Assembly: GCA_033030425.1 (NCBI GenBank) | Contig: JAUFSD010000007.1 | Coordinates: forward strand, 1,116,001-1,180,000 | Length of the DNA: 64,000 bases | From: Verpa conica | Taxonomy: Eukaryota; Ascomycota; Pezizomycetes; Pezizales; Morchellaceae | Direction of reading: 5' to 3' | Shown here: positions 1 to 11,345 of the stretch, one piece after another | Position numbering within the stretch: the stretch's first letter is position 1 | Layout: the number at the start of each line of letters is the position of its first letter | Notes under the pieces: model-generated | Told to the model about the DNA's origin: nothing | The model's input: only the letters and a program-made list of their open reading frames with translations | The model's database searches: none | Made by a program: the position numbers and the translations under genes

Positions 1-2880
1 ATTTATACATTTGATTAGTGAGTGATAGTATATTTATCTATAGAGAGCAGAAATGACTGTGGCAGCTATGGGGGACTGCCGAGGACTATCGGGTGGCTTT
101 ATATTATGCTGAACTAAGTAAGAATCGCAGGGCCCTATGGCCGGTTGTGGACTGGATTCTCTTTCTCTGGGCGGACTACTAGCTGTAGTCCACCTAGTAT
201 CTAGATCCTTCAGAGGCCCCTAATAGATGTAAACATTGAATATTTTCAGCATCCGGGGTCTGCGAGAGAAGAACCCTTGCAGGAATTATTCACTTAGCAA
301 TGCTTTTACTTCTGAAGTCTAGGAGACATATTTTTCCTCAAAGGTTCCCTGAGAAAGTCATTACAGGAATGTGTTGACGTGAGGCGGTAGAGGAGGGGGC
401 TGAAGGTAAATTGTGTAGGTTGTGGAGGGACTAGTAGTCGCAGAGCAAGGCACTCTGCACGGGTGTCAGAAATGGATGTAAGGGTTGAGTTGGAGACTGT
501 TTTTCTGGGTACTCAAATGCCGTTCTATGATTTCCTAAAGCAAAAGCGCTTGTAGGAATTAATAGAGATATTCGATATGTAATTATAAATTTCTACTACA
601 GGGCCCCAAGGGGACCGAAAGTCCTGTAGGTGCTACTGTAAAAGAAACAAGGGGTAAAAGTCGGCCTTTGAGGAGTAGTAGTATGGGGCTATCACCGTTA
701 TCAAACCCGCCAGTAGACATAAAGTCTATCCGGGAAGTGGCTCGATATACTAGGGATTCTAGTGATGCCGGTGGCTGAGACGATGGTACGGGGTATAGTG
801 AGGGTAAAGAGGAGTTGATGGGAGTAAAGATGTATGTAGCAGTTTACTCAGGTTAAGGGGGGGTGGACTGTTGTATTCTCCCAGCCCCCACTGTTTGAAT
901 CATAGGGACCAGAAGAACTCTGGGAGGTGAGAGGCCTGTCATTGTCAGCGAGATGAGAGTTATAGACCTGAGGAAGGTTTAGTTATGGATGGACAAGATC
1001 GTTAGGAGTCTATATCATTGCTCGTAACTAGATGTTTTATAGCGAGAGGAGGCTGGAAAAGGGGGAAGGAGCAAGGAGGATGTTGGAATAGAATGGTGAT
1101 AATATGATGTCATTTCTGAGAACTTTTACATCCTGATAGGCCCCTTATCAGAGCACGGGAATTGAAGATTGGGGACGCCTATCTAAAACAACACGCTCCT
1201 ACGGCAACACTAAACCGAGTTGCTGGGTATTACCGCGCAAGGTGTCTCCGGGGACCTCCAAGCTCCTGGGACAAAACGAACTCCATAGTAGTCTCGCGCG
1301 TCACCAGGTTAAGTTTGGGGACGAGACTAACTTCATGGTGTCCATTTACGTTTATGCTTACTCAGGCCCTCAAGTTACAGCCACTTAAGTACCTATGTGT
1401 ATCTTGCAGCTGATTCGCGATCGAGACACAATCAAAGACCATCTGGTTATAGTTCCCTATATTAGAATCATAGATTCTCCTTCCAGTGCTCCGGACGAAT
1501 AAACTGGTTCATGCCGCTCGGTCTTCCCGAGGCTTTGGATTCTTAGTCCAGTCTCTGTTTTTTACTCAAATGATGTATTTACCTTAACACCTGTGGCTAA
1601 GTACTCTGTAAGCCCTTATTATCTTAGATTACTTATGTGGCTTGAAAAAGTATATTAAGGTGCATTCTTGAGGTCACAGCATATTATGCTATTGTAATTT
1701 GCTACCCCGCAGCGTAATAAATATATGTATTGGCTAACCTAAAAAGGTTCTGTAATGGGATATTCCGGACCCGGGGGATAGGTCGTGAGAGGCGGAGGCT
1801 GCATTAAGTAGCTATATTCGCTGAAAAGTCTGCCGTATGGTACATCATAGAAGCTTAGCTAGAACTCGTACCCAAGCAGCAGATTTTATTTTTCAGCGAG
1901 TGAAGAGATCCCAAATGCGATGCTAATGGAGAAATCCGAACAAGATCAGCTTTCCGTCTCCCATCGATAACTACCTACCTATTCTAGAGTGTATCCGGAT
2001 CTGCATTTATAGGGGGTGGAAGTTGTATGTTTTACACCTTAATTCTTATGGCTGAGTGTCTTGGAAGTCCCAACTTCTATCAGCGCACACTCAGTTGCTA
2101 AAAATGGTCTTAGAACGGCATCATTACTGCAGCGTTGCACACGAGTGGCGGAACAAGAGACTTGGGAATGTGCTTTTTTAGGAATAAAGTGGGTAAGAAT
2201 ACGGGCCACGGTCGGACGCTAAGCGAACTTCTACGAGCGGAGTAGATGTCACCAATCTTGTGGTGTCTAAGCGGCGTGAAGGTAGTGTCCCGGGCTCCGT
2301 TAGTTTAATGAAACCCGCCATCTACTGGATATGATTTTTTCACTGGAATAGGCGACAAGCACGCTACTAAAGGGGTCCCGCGAAAAGGGATGATCGCCGA
2401 ACCCAAAGATCTCCAGCTTTACTCTAGTTTTCTAGTCCTGGGTTTCTTTGTTCGCGAGACATAGATCCCCGAGCCCTATCAGTTGGTGGAGAAACTAGCG
2501 ACAAGAGTAGGGTGGCCAGGATACTGGTAAAGGGTGATTTTCTTGCATCCGAGTTATTGGAACAAAGTTCCAACTCTATCCTTGAGGGTAGGCATACTTG
2601 TATCACTAAGGAGCGGTGGTCGTACATGTTGGCCTTTTGCATCAAAGGGAATGTTGCGCCGTCTCGCTACTGGGGCCCTCCCCTGTGTTTTTGTGGAATA
2701 TGACTTGAAGGTTGTCACCAGCCTTTTTGCCTATAAGCTAGCTGGCGGGGCTGAGGCTGAGTGTGTATGAATCCTGTAGGACACTACTTATGGAACTACA
2801 TCACCCCCTTCAACCTCGTCGTTCTCCTTCTACTCTCCTTCTGTCCTTTTTGAGGGTCTTGTAACAGAGGAAGTCAGTCA
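1..2880. other. gene-free left flank
   Basis: No open frame here has a recognisable domain or a protein-like composition. The open frames are short (63-91 codons), overlap on both strands and lack family resemblance. The DNA is AT-rich, with scattered TAGTAG-like runs. I see no terminal repeats or transposase fragments that I can name. It is probably eroded intergenic or repeat-derived sequence. Confidence 0.5.
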
Positions 2881-3817
2881 ATGATGCCGATCTTTCATGG
2901 TGCTGCGACACCAGCGACTTTTGGCTCGGTTCCGAGTGCAACCGAAGGTCTTTCTGGCCCCGAAGACACAAATTCACTCGCTGCCTACTCGAGTCCTTCT
3001 GGGAGCGGTACGAACCAATGGAGCCCAGTTCCAACCTCAGTAGACCCAAACCGTCCCTTTTACAGCACAGTCGACCCATATCCAACAGCTACACTCGATT
3101 TGGTCGTGAGCTCGGTGCCAGTAGCTTCTAGCGATGAGAGATCTATCAACACTAGGGCATTGGTAGGGATAACGGTCTCGGCTGGAATAGTTGTCATGAC
3201 AGTAGTGTATGCAATTATTTGGTGGACAAGGAGGAGAAGTAAGGGCCGTCATGGGCAACAACAGCAAAGATCTAGGGCCATCGAGGAGGAGGAGGAAGAA
3301 AAGCCCCCGACTTATGAAGCTGCTGTATTTGGTATTCATAGGAATAATCAAGCAGTATGTACCATCTCTCTTCCCTCTGAATAGTTCAAGTAATTCCTAA
3401 TTTTGCAATATTCAGAACCCCTCCTTATATCACATCCCTCAACAGTCATTTCCAGCCCTACTACCAATCATACAGACACCCCCACAAGCCCATCACACAC
3501 CAAGACCCTTAAGTGTTGCCACTCGTGGTGGAACTCTCCATCGTCTAGACACTTCAGTTTCTCAAAATCAAAACATCGCCCAGCAACATTCAGATATCGT
3601 AGTCTATCCACACGACTCGCCGCCACAAACACCGACACAACCAGCACAGCAGAATAGGTTATCGATAAGGTCTTCACAGATAAATTTCAACAGCGGTAGT
3701 GACGAGATAAGATCTTCGCATCACATCACCGATTTTTCAGAGGATTACCCAGACACTGTATCGTTCAATGATGATTTCTCGGATGATGAACCAACCATAG
3801 CGAAGGAGATCTTCTAA
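2881..3817 (+). CDS. single-pass membrane protein with cytosolic PPxY motif
   Basis: Two exons, 2881-3354 and 3416-3817, with a 61-bp intron (GTATGT donor, ATTCAG acceptor). Both exons are in phase 0 and give 291 aa. Residues 1-90 are rich in Ser, Thr, Pro and Gly, like a glycosylated ectodomain. Residues about 93-115 form one hydrophobic helix ending WWTRRRSKGR, and the basic side marks the cytosolic face. An acidic run then leads to PPTY at residues 142-145, a PPxY motif of the kind bound by WW domains of Rsp5/Nedd4-type ligases. The second exon is polar and Gln/Ser/Asp-rich, probably disordered. No signal peptide is visible at the chosen ATG, so either a further 5' exon was missed or the TM helix acts as signal-anchor. 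The function is unknown; a surface sensor or a ligase adaptor is only a guess. Confidence 0.7.
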
Positions 3818-4511
3818 GAAGGGACGACTTTGCAGTTCTTAGAAGATCCTAGCCGGGTTTTCGGAGGAAGGGGATCCACTTACTCCACTCTCGTTTAGGG
3901 GTTTTTCTTTGTTTGTTGGCTTTTCTTGTGTTTTTACATAGGTTTGGTTTTTTACAGTTACGAATGTTTGATAGGCATGATTCCAGGTGTTATTTTCGCT
4001 GTTTTGTTTCCCTTAATTACCATGAATGGCTTGGGTGGATGAATTAGTGAGGTGTCATGTACGACCAGAAAAAAGGAAATGTGTGTATCCTGAAACATCC
4101 ACACACGGTTTTTCGCCCCCATATATCTATATATAGGCCTATAAAGCTTATCTACGCAGATCACGGAAATATTTACCTATTTTATGAGAATTGTACATAA
4201 ATAATACCGAATTGAGTATTAGATTAAATATATCAAATCAGTTTATATAGCCCTCGACCAAAGAGCGTTCCCAGGTACGTCCGTTAAACTCTACTAGTAC
4301 TGTCCTAGTTCAAAGAAGACTGTTGAATGTTAGATGTTGAAGGTGTATGGACGTTGCTAGCATGAACCACAACAGCTTTCAAGTATGTTCTAAGAGGCTT
4401 CGTTGAATATCTCTTTATAATACCTGAAGCAGTGGGGTAAGCCAATCCGTCACCAGATATCACAAAAAAGGTTTCGAGGGGCTATCTAGCTAGGCAGAAA
4501 TAGAAACAGCC
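3818..4511. other. intergenic, no gene seen
   Basis: This AT-rich spacer lies between the membrane protein and the 309-aa gene. It begins with T-rich sequence that could contain the 3' end of the upstream transcript. No coding or RNA feature is supported. Confidence 0.5.
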
Positions 4512-5441
4512 ATGGGTTCAAACAAGTGGGACTATACTTCCCCCAAGGATAACTCAATGTCACTAACAGATCTTTCTACAGAAGACAGAGATCTTTTTGC
4601 AGCTGCTCTCTACCGCCCGTTTGAAACGTGGAAAGAACCCCGCACCCTCGATGAGCACTCTCTACTTAACGATGCCAAAAGAAAAGAAAAGGAGAAAATT
4701 AGGGCCCTACCTGGCTATCTTCTGCAAAAACATGCTAGGTTTCACGCAGCCTTGCCAAACAAGCCCCATCCAAAAGGGTTTTGCAAAACTCACGATATAC
4801 TTCATCCTTATATCATCGGCTCTATCCTCCACAAGGTTAGGCACGAGGTTACTGGGCCGCAGTTCAATATACTTGTACCACTTGAGCATTCTGTGGCTAA
4901 TTCTTTAGCTTGTTCACTGAGAAAAATTAACGGTTACTGGACTACACCCCATGATCACATCAAGGCCTTCTCTATGGTTTCTGAAGAGTCTCCTTTTGGA
5001 TCGGTCGTTTTCCAAGAAAACGGATGTGATGCGTGTATCCTGGCGGCTATTTCCGGGAATACAGAGGTGCTAGAAGCTCTCAGAACATCAAGTTTCTCAA
5101 AAAGAAGGACTGGGGGAAGGTTGGTAGGCTGGCTTGACTGTTGGTTGGCTATGAGAGGGCCAGGGGTATTGCATGAGGTCCAGCGAAGGTCTGAGAAAAA
5201 CGCTCACACCCTTAGGAAGCTCAAGTCTGGGAATATGAGCACCAATGATAAGCTGAAAGGGGGTGAGGGGAAGAGGAAGGATGATGCAATCACCCTCGAC
5301 AATGTGAGCGCAGGGAAGTACGAGGGACCAATAGAGAATTCTTACTGGTCTTCTGAGATTTCAGAAGACGAGGATGAAGTGGTAAGGCCACGCAATGCAA
5401 GTCCGAAAGATGTGGTCGATTATTTCTCGGGTTGGGTATAA
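4512..5441 (+). CDS. hypothetical protein, 309 aa, single exon
   Basis: An uninterrupted 309-codon frame starts with an ATG in good context (AGCCATGGG). I do not recognise the family. Residues about 15-60 are charged. Residues about 80-180 look globular, with several His and Cys residues (CKTHD, CDACILA). Residues about 185-210 hold a Trp-rich segment (GWLDCWLAMRG). The C-terminal third is Lys/Glu/Ser-rich and acidic (SEDEDEVV), so probably disordered, and ends DYFSGWV. No membrane segment or signal peptide is present. Length and composition are far better than the surrounding chance frames, so I take it as a real gene, perhaps lineage-restricted. Confidence 0.65.
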   Translation: MGSNKWDYTSPKDNSMSLTDLSTEDRDLFAAALYRPFETWKEPRTLDEHSLLNDAKRKEKEKIRALPGYLLQKHARFHAALPNKPHPKGFCKTHDILHPYIIGSILHKVRHEVTGPQFNILVPLEHSVANSLACSLRKINGYWTTPHDHIKAFSMVSEESPFGSVVFQENGCDACILAAISGNTEVLEALRTSSFSKRRTGGRLVGWLDCWLAMRGPGVLHEVQRRSEKNAHTLRKLKSGNMSTNDKLKGGEGKRKDDAITLDNVSAGKYEGPIENSYWSSEISEDEDEVVRPRNASPKDVVDYFSGWV

Positions 5442-6523
5442 GGAGATATGGCTAAAAATATTTCCTTTTTCCTTTTTAACTGGTGGCTTTTATTCAGGAA
5501 TTTTAGGTTCTTGGAAAAGAGTGGATAGGTTTCCTTTTTGTGCACCAAAAAAACTTTTATTTTTTTTTCCCTTAATATTTCCTTGTTTTCTATTCGTCCA
5601 AGAAATATATATCATGAAACTAGGAAGAAATACCCAAAATTAGACCTTATATTATGTGAATGTTTTCACAGACCACACAACCTTACTGATAATAAAATAT
5701 CTAGGATCGTATATAAATAAGTATTGAAACGAAGCCAATACGAAGCCAAGCCAATAATATTTTAGATATTCACTCCATAAATTTTGGTGTTTCATCACCG
5801 TTTCCTCTTTCTACAGAACACAAGGCTATTCGTGTATCCCTACCTGTATTTGTAGTAAGGTCTGGCAAGGGATAAAAACTGGTAGGTGGAGAAGTTTTTT
5901 GTGGGTATCTTAGGACGTATATGCAGCTGTAAAGCATTAGTCAATGACAGCGATAAGAATGTAGATTATAGTAGAGGGAATTATTATCCCTTGGACCAGT
6001 CTTTACCACAACCCTAATTTTCTAGCCTTGCCACCCAACCACTAGCTATAACCAATTGAATTTATAATGGTCATAGTTTAGTAAATTTTCTAGCATAATT
6101 TCTGTAATATCTAGAGGTGTTGTGGTTAGGGTATATTATTGAAAGACCGGTTACGAATGGTTGTGTGACGGTTTAAGGGATAGGAAACAAATAATATAGG
6201 GGAACTATACACATATATACGTGTCTGGTTGAAATATAAGCTAAAGCTCTTTACATTAATTCCTTAAGTGGGCAATTTATTTGACTTGTAGAGTGTGGTG
6301 AAATGGCTTTATGAGCTAGGAGTATGTAGGCTACTTTTTACTACCTTATCGATAAAGGGTTAACGGGGAACCTCTGCGAACATCTCTGCGAGGTCTCTTA
6401 TTATCAGGAAAAATGTTTTAGAACATAAAACTTTAATGTGATTTTTTTCCCTGTTTCAGTCAAACTCCGAATTACACAAGATTTGGTAAGACTACCATCC
6501 ATAAAAAAGGCAGCAGCGTTATT
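5442..6523. other. intergenic, AT-rich
   Basis: The stretch contains T-rich sequence after the 309-aa gene (about 5455-5600) and a short local repeat of GAAGCCAA near 5730-5755. No gene or RNA feature is supported. Confidence 0.45.
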
Positions 6524-7450
6524 CTAAACTTTCTCCTCCTTCAATCCATGCTTCCAGAAGATCATATAGGGGGTGGATCCGTCCTCTCGGTAGTTAAGGA
6601 GAGCGACCCTACACATACATCAGTGAACTTGGCCTTTAAAGATTAAGCCAGGAAGTGGAGTTCAGCAACGACTTACATTCCATCTATGTTCATGCTTTCA
6701 CCAACGAAGAACTCATAGTCTTTGAAACCGCCGACGATCTTCTTGGCGAACCCTTGAGCACCCTTTTCGAAACTTGCAATCTCCTCAGCGGAGGCTCCGC
6801 TTTCTTGAAGTTTACCCTTGACATCCTTCATATACTCTACCAGTAGATTGAATTTAGCTCAGAACAAGGTACAGTGGGGTAGGAGATAACAAACTTTTGA
6901 GGTATGTGAGGTAGGATTTCTTGTCGAAAGAGCTCTGTGAAAGACGGAAGGAGTGTACAATGTTGTTTACGGTCTCGACACCATCTTCAACTTCATCATC
7001 ACCAGGCTCCTCTGCGGAGGCGTTGGCACCGATATCTAGATTATTATGTTAGCATAAAATGCAATGCTCCTAAGAGGATATGAATTATAATGAGGCTTTG
7101 TGTAGAACTTACCAACATCAGCGCCCTTCTTGACTTTAATCATTGCGCAGTCCACCTCGTAGGCAACATCATCGACCAATTTCATGTCAAATGCGTCCGA
7201 GACCATCTCGTCGCCGGAGATAACATCCTATGTGAGATAATCAGCAACCACGAAGGCCCCGATAACTCTGATACATCATAAGGTCGAGTATAATATCAAC
7301 ATTGTAATTCGAGACTCGAGACTCGAAAATACTACTGTTTCTCGAAATTTTACCCCACCCCCAGCATCGACCCCGCACCATAAAACAATGGGAGGGGTCC
7401 CGAGGAGATAAACCTTAAGAACCAAGAGTACTAACCTTGTAAATGATCAT
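6524..7450 (-). CDS. TMA19: translationally controlled tumour protein homologue (TCTP/Tma19)
   Basis: Five exons on the minus strand: 7436-7450, 7113-7227, 6895-7035, 6677-6836 and 6524-6608. They total 516 nt and encode 171 aa, the usual TCTP length (about 167-172). The protein opens [18 protein letters not shown] and contains the family segments NNIVHSFRL and [12 protein letters not shown]. It ends with LNYREDG and [11 protein letters not shown]. All four introns (208, 77, 58 and 68 bp) have GT-AG ends and keep phase. The first exon is only five codons. TCTP is an abundant cytosolic, ribosome-associated protein with a Mss4-like fold, linked to translation, stress and growth control. The transcript leader is strongly pyrimidine-rich, and a CGGGTAAC site lies 176 bp upstream of the ATG, which fits a highly expressed housekeeping promoter. 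Confidence 0.95.
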
Positions 7451-7640
7451 TTTGGCTGTTGTTTTTTAGTTTTGTGGATTGGAAAGAGACTGTACGGGAA
7501 GGAACGAAGATAAGAAGAGAAAGGGGGGATGGTGGTGGTGGAGAATAGGGTGAGGTGGGGGAGGGGCAATTTTTCTGTGTGAGCTTGACTGGACTAGCCT
7601 CTCTCTTGGCTCTGGACCGCTAAATCGGGTAACACCGAGA
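7451..7640 (-). promoter_or_regulatory. TCTP promoter and pyrimidine-rich leader
   Basis: Read on the minus strand, the sequence just before the ATG at 7450 is rich in C and T (for example CCCCCCTTTCTCTTCTTATC). It ends with AACAACAGCCAAA before the start codon. A CGGGTAAC element, like a Reb1/Myb-type general regulatory factor site, sits at 7626-7633. CT-rich leaders are typical of highly expressed fungal genes. The promoter role is inferred from position. Confidence 0.5.
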
Positions 7641-10600
7641 CTCTTGGCACGAGCCTACAAACACTAATATCAATATTCAAGTTTACAGTGGTGGACGTGG
7701 TATGTATTAAAATAATTCTATAACTTGGATTTAAAGGCTCGCCAGTATTCGCTGACTGACAGCTGATTCTGCTGAACTTGCATCTGAATGGCGACCAACC
7801 GACACAACATGCTGGGAATAAGATGGCAACACGTGGATCTCTTCGAAAGACTTTTGAGAGTGGGGACCTGCTCTAGCTTCATCCAGTAATAGCCAGTCCA
7901 ACTCTGCTGCTCAGGCCAAACCTCATTGGTAGACTCCTGTGGAAGGGTTAGGGTTTTGGTCACCACTGAAAATATAGGACTCGATTCTGAAGTCAAATAC
8001 TCATACACCTTAGCTATTCATTATATTATTATTAGAAGGCAACGTGGGCTGCAAACATTTTCAATATAATTTTATACCTAGCGCGATAAACTTAAGTCAC
8101 CCATAAGCCTGGTCAACCAAGTCTTCCCCCTTTCCGGGATCCTCTAGTAAATTATCGGTAGCATGGGTCCCGATTGATCGAATAACCCTTTAAGTCTTTT
8201 GCGGATCCCTAGCCTATCTAATTGGTGTTATACTACAGAGCAGAGATTTCCTAGCCCCTCCACAATATCTAAACGTAGCTAGACTGCATCAAGTTTATCC
8301 CCTGTCCTCCACGCGATTCTATATACAGCCCTAGACAACACATTCATGAAGTTCCCTCAACGGAACTGACTGCTCAAACTGCAGCACTAGAGTGACTAAA
8401 AATCGCGGAGCTTTGCATATGTGTTTTTTTAACATCCCTATCACCTCTGCTTATATCTTAATAATAATCTATTGCTCTGTTGTTGAGTTTCAAGTTGCAT
8501 TGCGTTGAGAGGGGGTCCAAGAACTTGTTAGACGCGACTATACAATGAGATCGCTACTGTAGCTTTGAAATATATATGTAAGGGGCGTTGATCTAGTAAT
8601 GGGTGCCTAGATTGATTGTATACTACTGGTTTTAGCTTGGTGTGTAGTAAACTAATGACTCAGGATTTATATAACTAGACCTAGAAATTATCATTCCTGC
8701 AAGTCTTCTCCCTCTTCCCTCTTAGGATATCTTGCATCCTTAGGGCACGGCTCACTAGTTCCGAACCTCGGTGTAACTTTAATTGATTTTGACATCGGCA
8801 AAAACGTTTATTAAATCGGGTAAACGGATTACAAATACAATTGTATACAGGGTATATTGGAAACCTTGCAAAAGTTAATTGGGTGATGGTGTGTGAAGCT
8901 GGAGTAAATGTGCCTCGGGACACTAGTACAGGAATAGTGGCCTTATTCTCATACCTAACTCTTTGGCAGGAGTCAGTAATGCGAAACCCCAGAATAGCAC
9001 CCAGAGACCAGATATAAACCATGGCAGATCTTAAAAACCCATCAAGAAATGTTATACTGAAACGCTTAACACAAATTCTACTTACATCTAAGCTTCTGAC
9101 ATCCATGATGTGCAAACGACCCTTACCTGTCATACATGCGGGATATGCTTATTACAAAGCACAGGGCCCCGCATTTACTGATATCATGTGCTTGTAGAAT
9201 GGTGTATGAAACTCGGTCCGTAGGCAAAATCCGTTTTGAACGGAGTTAATCGGCCTTGACGGATAAATCGACCCGACTCCTGCTGGAGACGAAGTGATCT
9301 TACTGGCTTGATTCTTAAATATATGTAGCCTGGAGTTTGACGCATATAACGCCCTTGGATAAGTAATTCTTATCTCCATATATTCGTACCCTGCTATCTC
9401 ATGCCTTGCTGTCGTATGAAATCCCCTAGACAAAATTTTTTTTTCATTAAAAAGTGAATTTACTATCCCTGATTCCTTGCCACCCATAGTATCACCTTCC
9501 GCGTAGCATAGATTTGGAGAGACCTGCATATGGCAGTGTACCGATATCTCGCTTACATAAGCGATAAATATATGACTACTTGCTTACTGGAGATAGAAGT
9601 GTAAACACGACCATCACCTTATACTTGACCAAGTTATTATGCACTCCGCACTGGTCCCCAACTATATACTTAGCACATAGCCGGATGATATGGAAAATAC
9701 CGCAAAAACACGGAGTTTTTCGGCGGGGTTATTATTACCAAATGTGGAGCACGGAAAGCGGGAAGCCGAACGGCTCCGGAACACCGGTAACCGCGGGCAG
9801 GGTCAACCGGACTCCATTAGAAAGAAAGTGCACAGATTTTTTCTTTTTCTTTTTTGTCCGCCGTTAGACATTACGGTGAGTTTTTTCTCTCTTTTTTCCC
9901 TTTCTCTCGGCATCGTGGCTCAATACGATAATATCTCGTGTTTGAAGGGTTAACGGCAGTGCCCCATGTATGCTTGGTAGATAGTTGCTCGTGTCGCACA
10001 AGTCGTATTAGGTTACGCGTTTATTTCTTATATATGGGGAAACATGCTGATACTGAAATTGATATTTGTTGCTTTTCGCTACGGTTGTGACCTCCGGCTT
10101 GTAAAATATCTTGAGGGTACTGCTATAAATTGTAACAAGGTACTCTTATAACCTGGGATTGGGCCGGATGAGATACCGGGTGTCGTTTTATGGGCGCGGG
10201 CTTCGAGCCCCGAGAGGCTAGAGGGGACCTCCGGAGGCTTTTGTGGCAGTTCAAGAAGTCACGAAACACCTCATAAGGCTCGAGCTTGAAACTACATACG
10301 ATTCTTGGCAGTATTACAGAGTAAAAATACGTGTGACTCAAGAGTGTAACGGCGGTGGTGACGTCAGCTATGTACCTGAGCAAGGCTTAGCAAGCGATGG
10401 AAGGGGGCGGATATAGTCACGAACGCCCAGAATCACGGTTTTCCTGCGACCATCCCTGGTGTTCGAGGCCTTTTTTTTTGACGGGGGTACCGGAAAGGCC
10501 GGGCAACCTAGTAACATTTGAGTTGAAACGGGGGGGACGACGGCGCAGTACAGAATAATCTAGAGGAATAACATCCAAAATTTTGGAGGGAGGAGGGGGG

Positions 10601-10690
10601 GTAACATGGTGGAGTAGAGGGTGAGAATACAACAAATTTATAGGAATTGAAGATGATAATAGGGATCACTTAATTACGATGTCAGAAATT
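7641..10690. other. gene-poor stretch
   Basis: No recognisable gene. The only notable coding signal is on the minus strand at 8681-9529, where two open stretches lie in the same frame and are separated by one TAA at 9152-9154. Neither resembles a known domain. The GC content rises from about 9.6 kb towards the SUR2 promoter. No RNA gene is visible. Confidence 0.4.
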
Positions 10691-10779
10691 ATCGACTCTG
10701 TTATCGGATGATCAGACAACCGGGCGGATGTTCTATGTCCGGGGATATGTGTTTGGGGGGGGAAGGATGTATGGGCGGC

Positions 10780-11345
10780 TGCGGGCCTTATGCGAAGAAG
10801 ACTCTCTCTCACTCACTCTCGTCTCGTCGACTTTCCACCACGCATGTAATCTCCCAAACTCCCCATCTTTCGTTCACCTCGTGTTGTCGCCACCTCACGC
10901 GACAATCCTCGTATCGCTGCTACACCACAGCTCTGCCGGGCAAGGTTGAATAGGTTTCCTTTTTCCAGCACACTCCCTCCCTCACCTTCACCACCACCTG
11001 CTGGGTCGTACACATATACTCTACATTGCATACATACACATACATACATATACATACGTACATACCACATACCACATTCTACATACTACACAGCATACAG
11101 CGGTCCACTTCCAGATAACTCAACTCCGTCTCTCCTTCACTATCCTGCGTTGTCACCAGCCCACCCTCCCCATCCCATACCGTAACATACCATACCATAC
11201 CAGACATACCGTACCAATACCCATTCAATAGCTCAAGAACATCGCTTCGCCAGTATACAACAACCACCACCACCACAACCCCCCCCTCCCCCAATCCTAA
11301 CTGCGGTAAACATTTGGCGTCAGCGGCGTCACAACAATTTCCTTG
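10780..11345 (+). promoter_or_regulatory. CT-rich promoter/leader of the SUR2-like gene with CATA microsatellite
   Basis: About 10800-11000 is dominated by CT, TC and CCA runs. At 11023-11095 there is an imperfect CATA/CATAC microsatellite, followed near 11185-11215 by another CATAC run. C/A-rich sequence then leads to the ATG at 11346. CT-rich tracts before the start are common in strongly transcribed filamentous-fungal genes. The exact transcription start cannot be placed. Confidence 0.45.

Noticed and set aside
6673..6846. TCTP ending at the TAA at 6673-6675
   Set aside because: That would remove the conserved C-terminal strand. The TAA overlaps a GTAAGT donor, and a fifth exon (6524-6608) encodes the expected LNYREDG...WKHGL segment.
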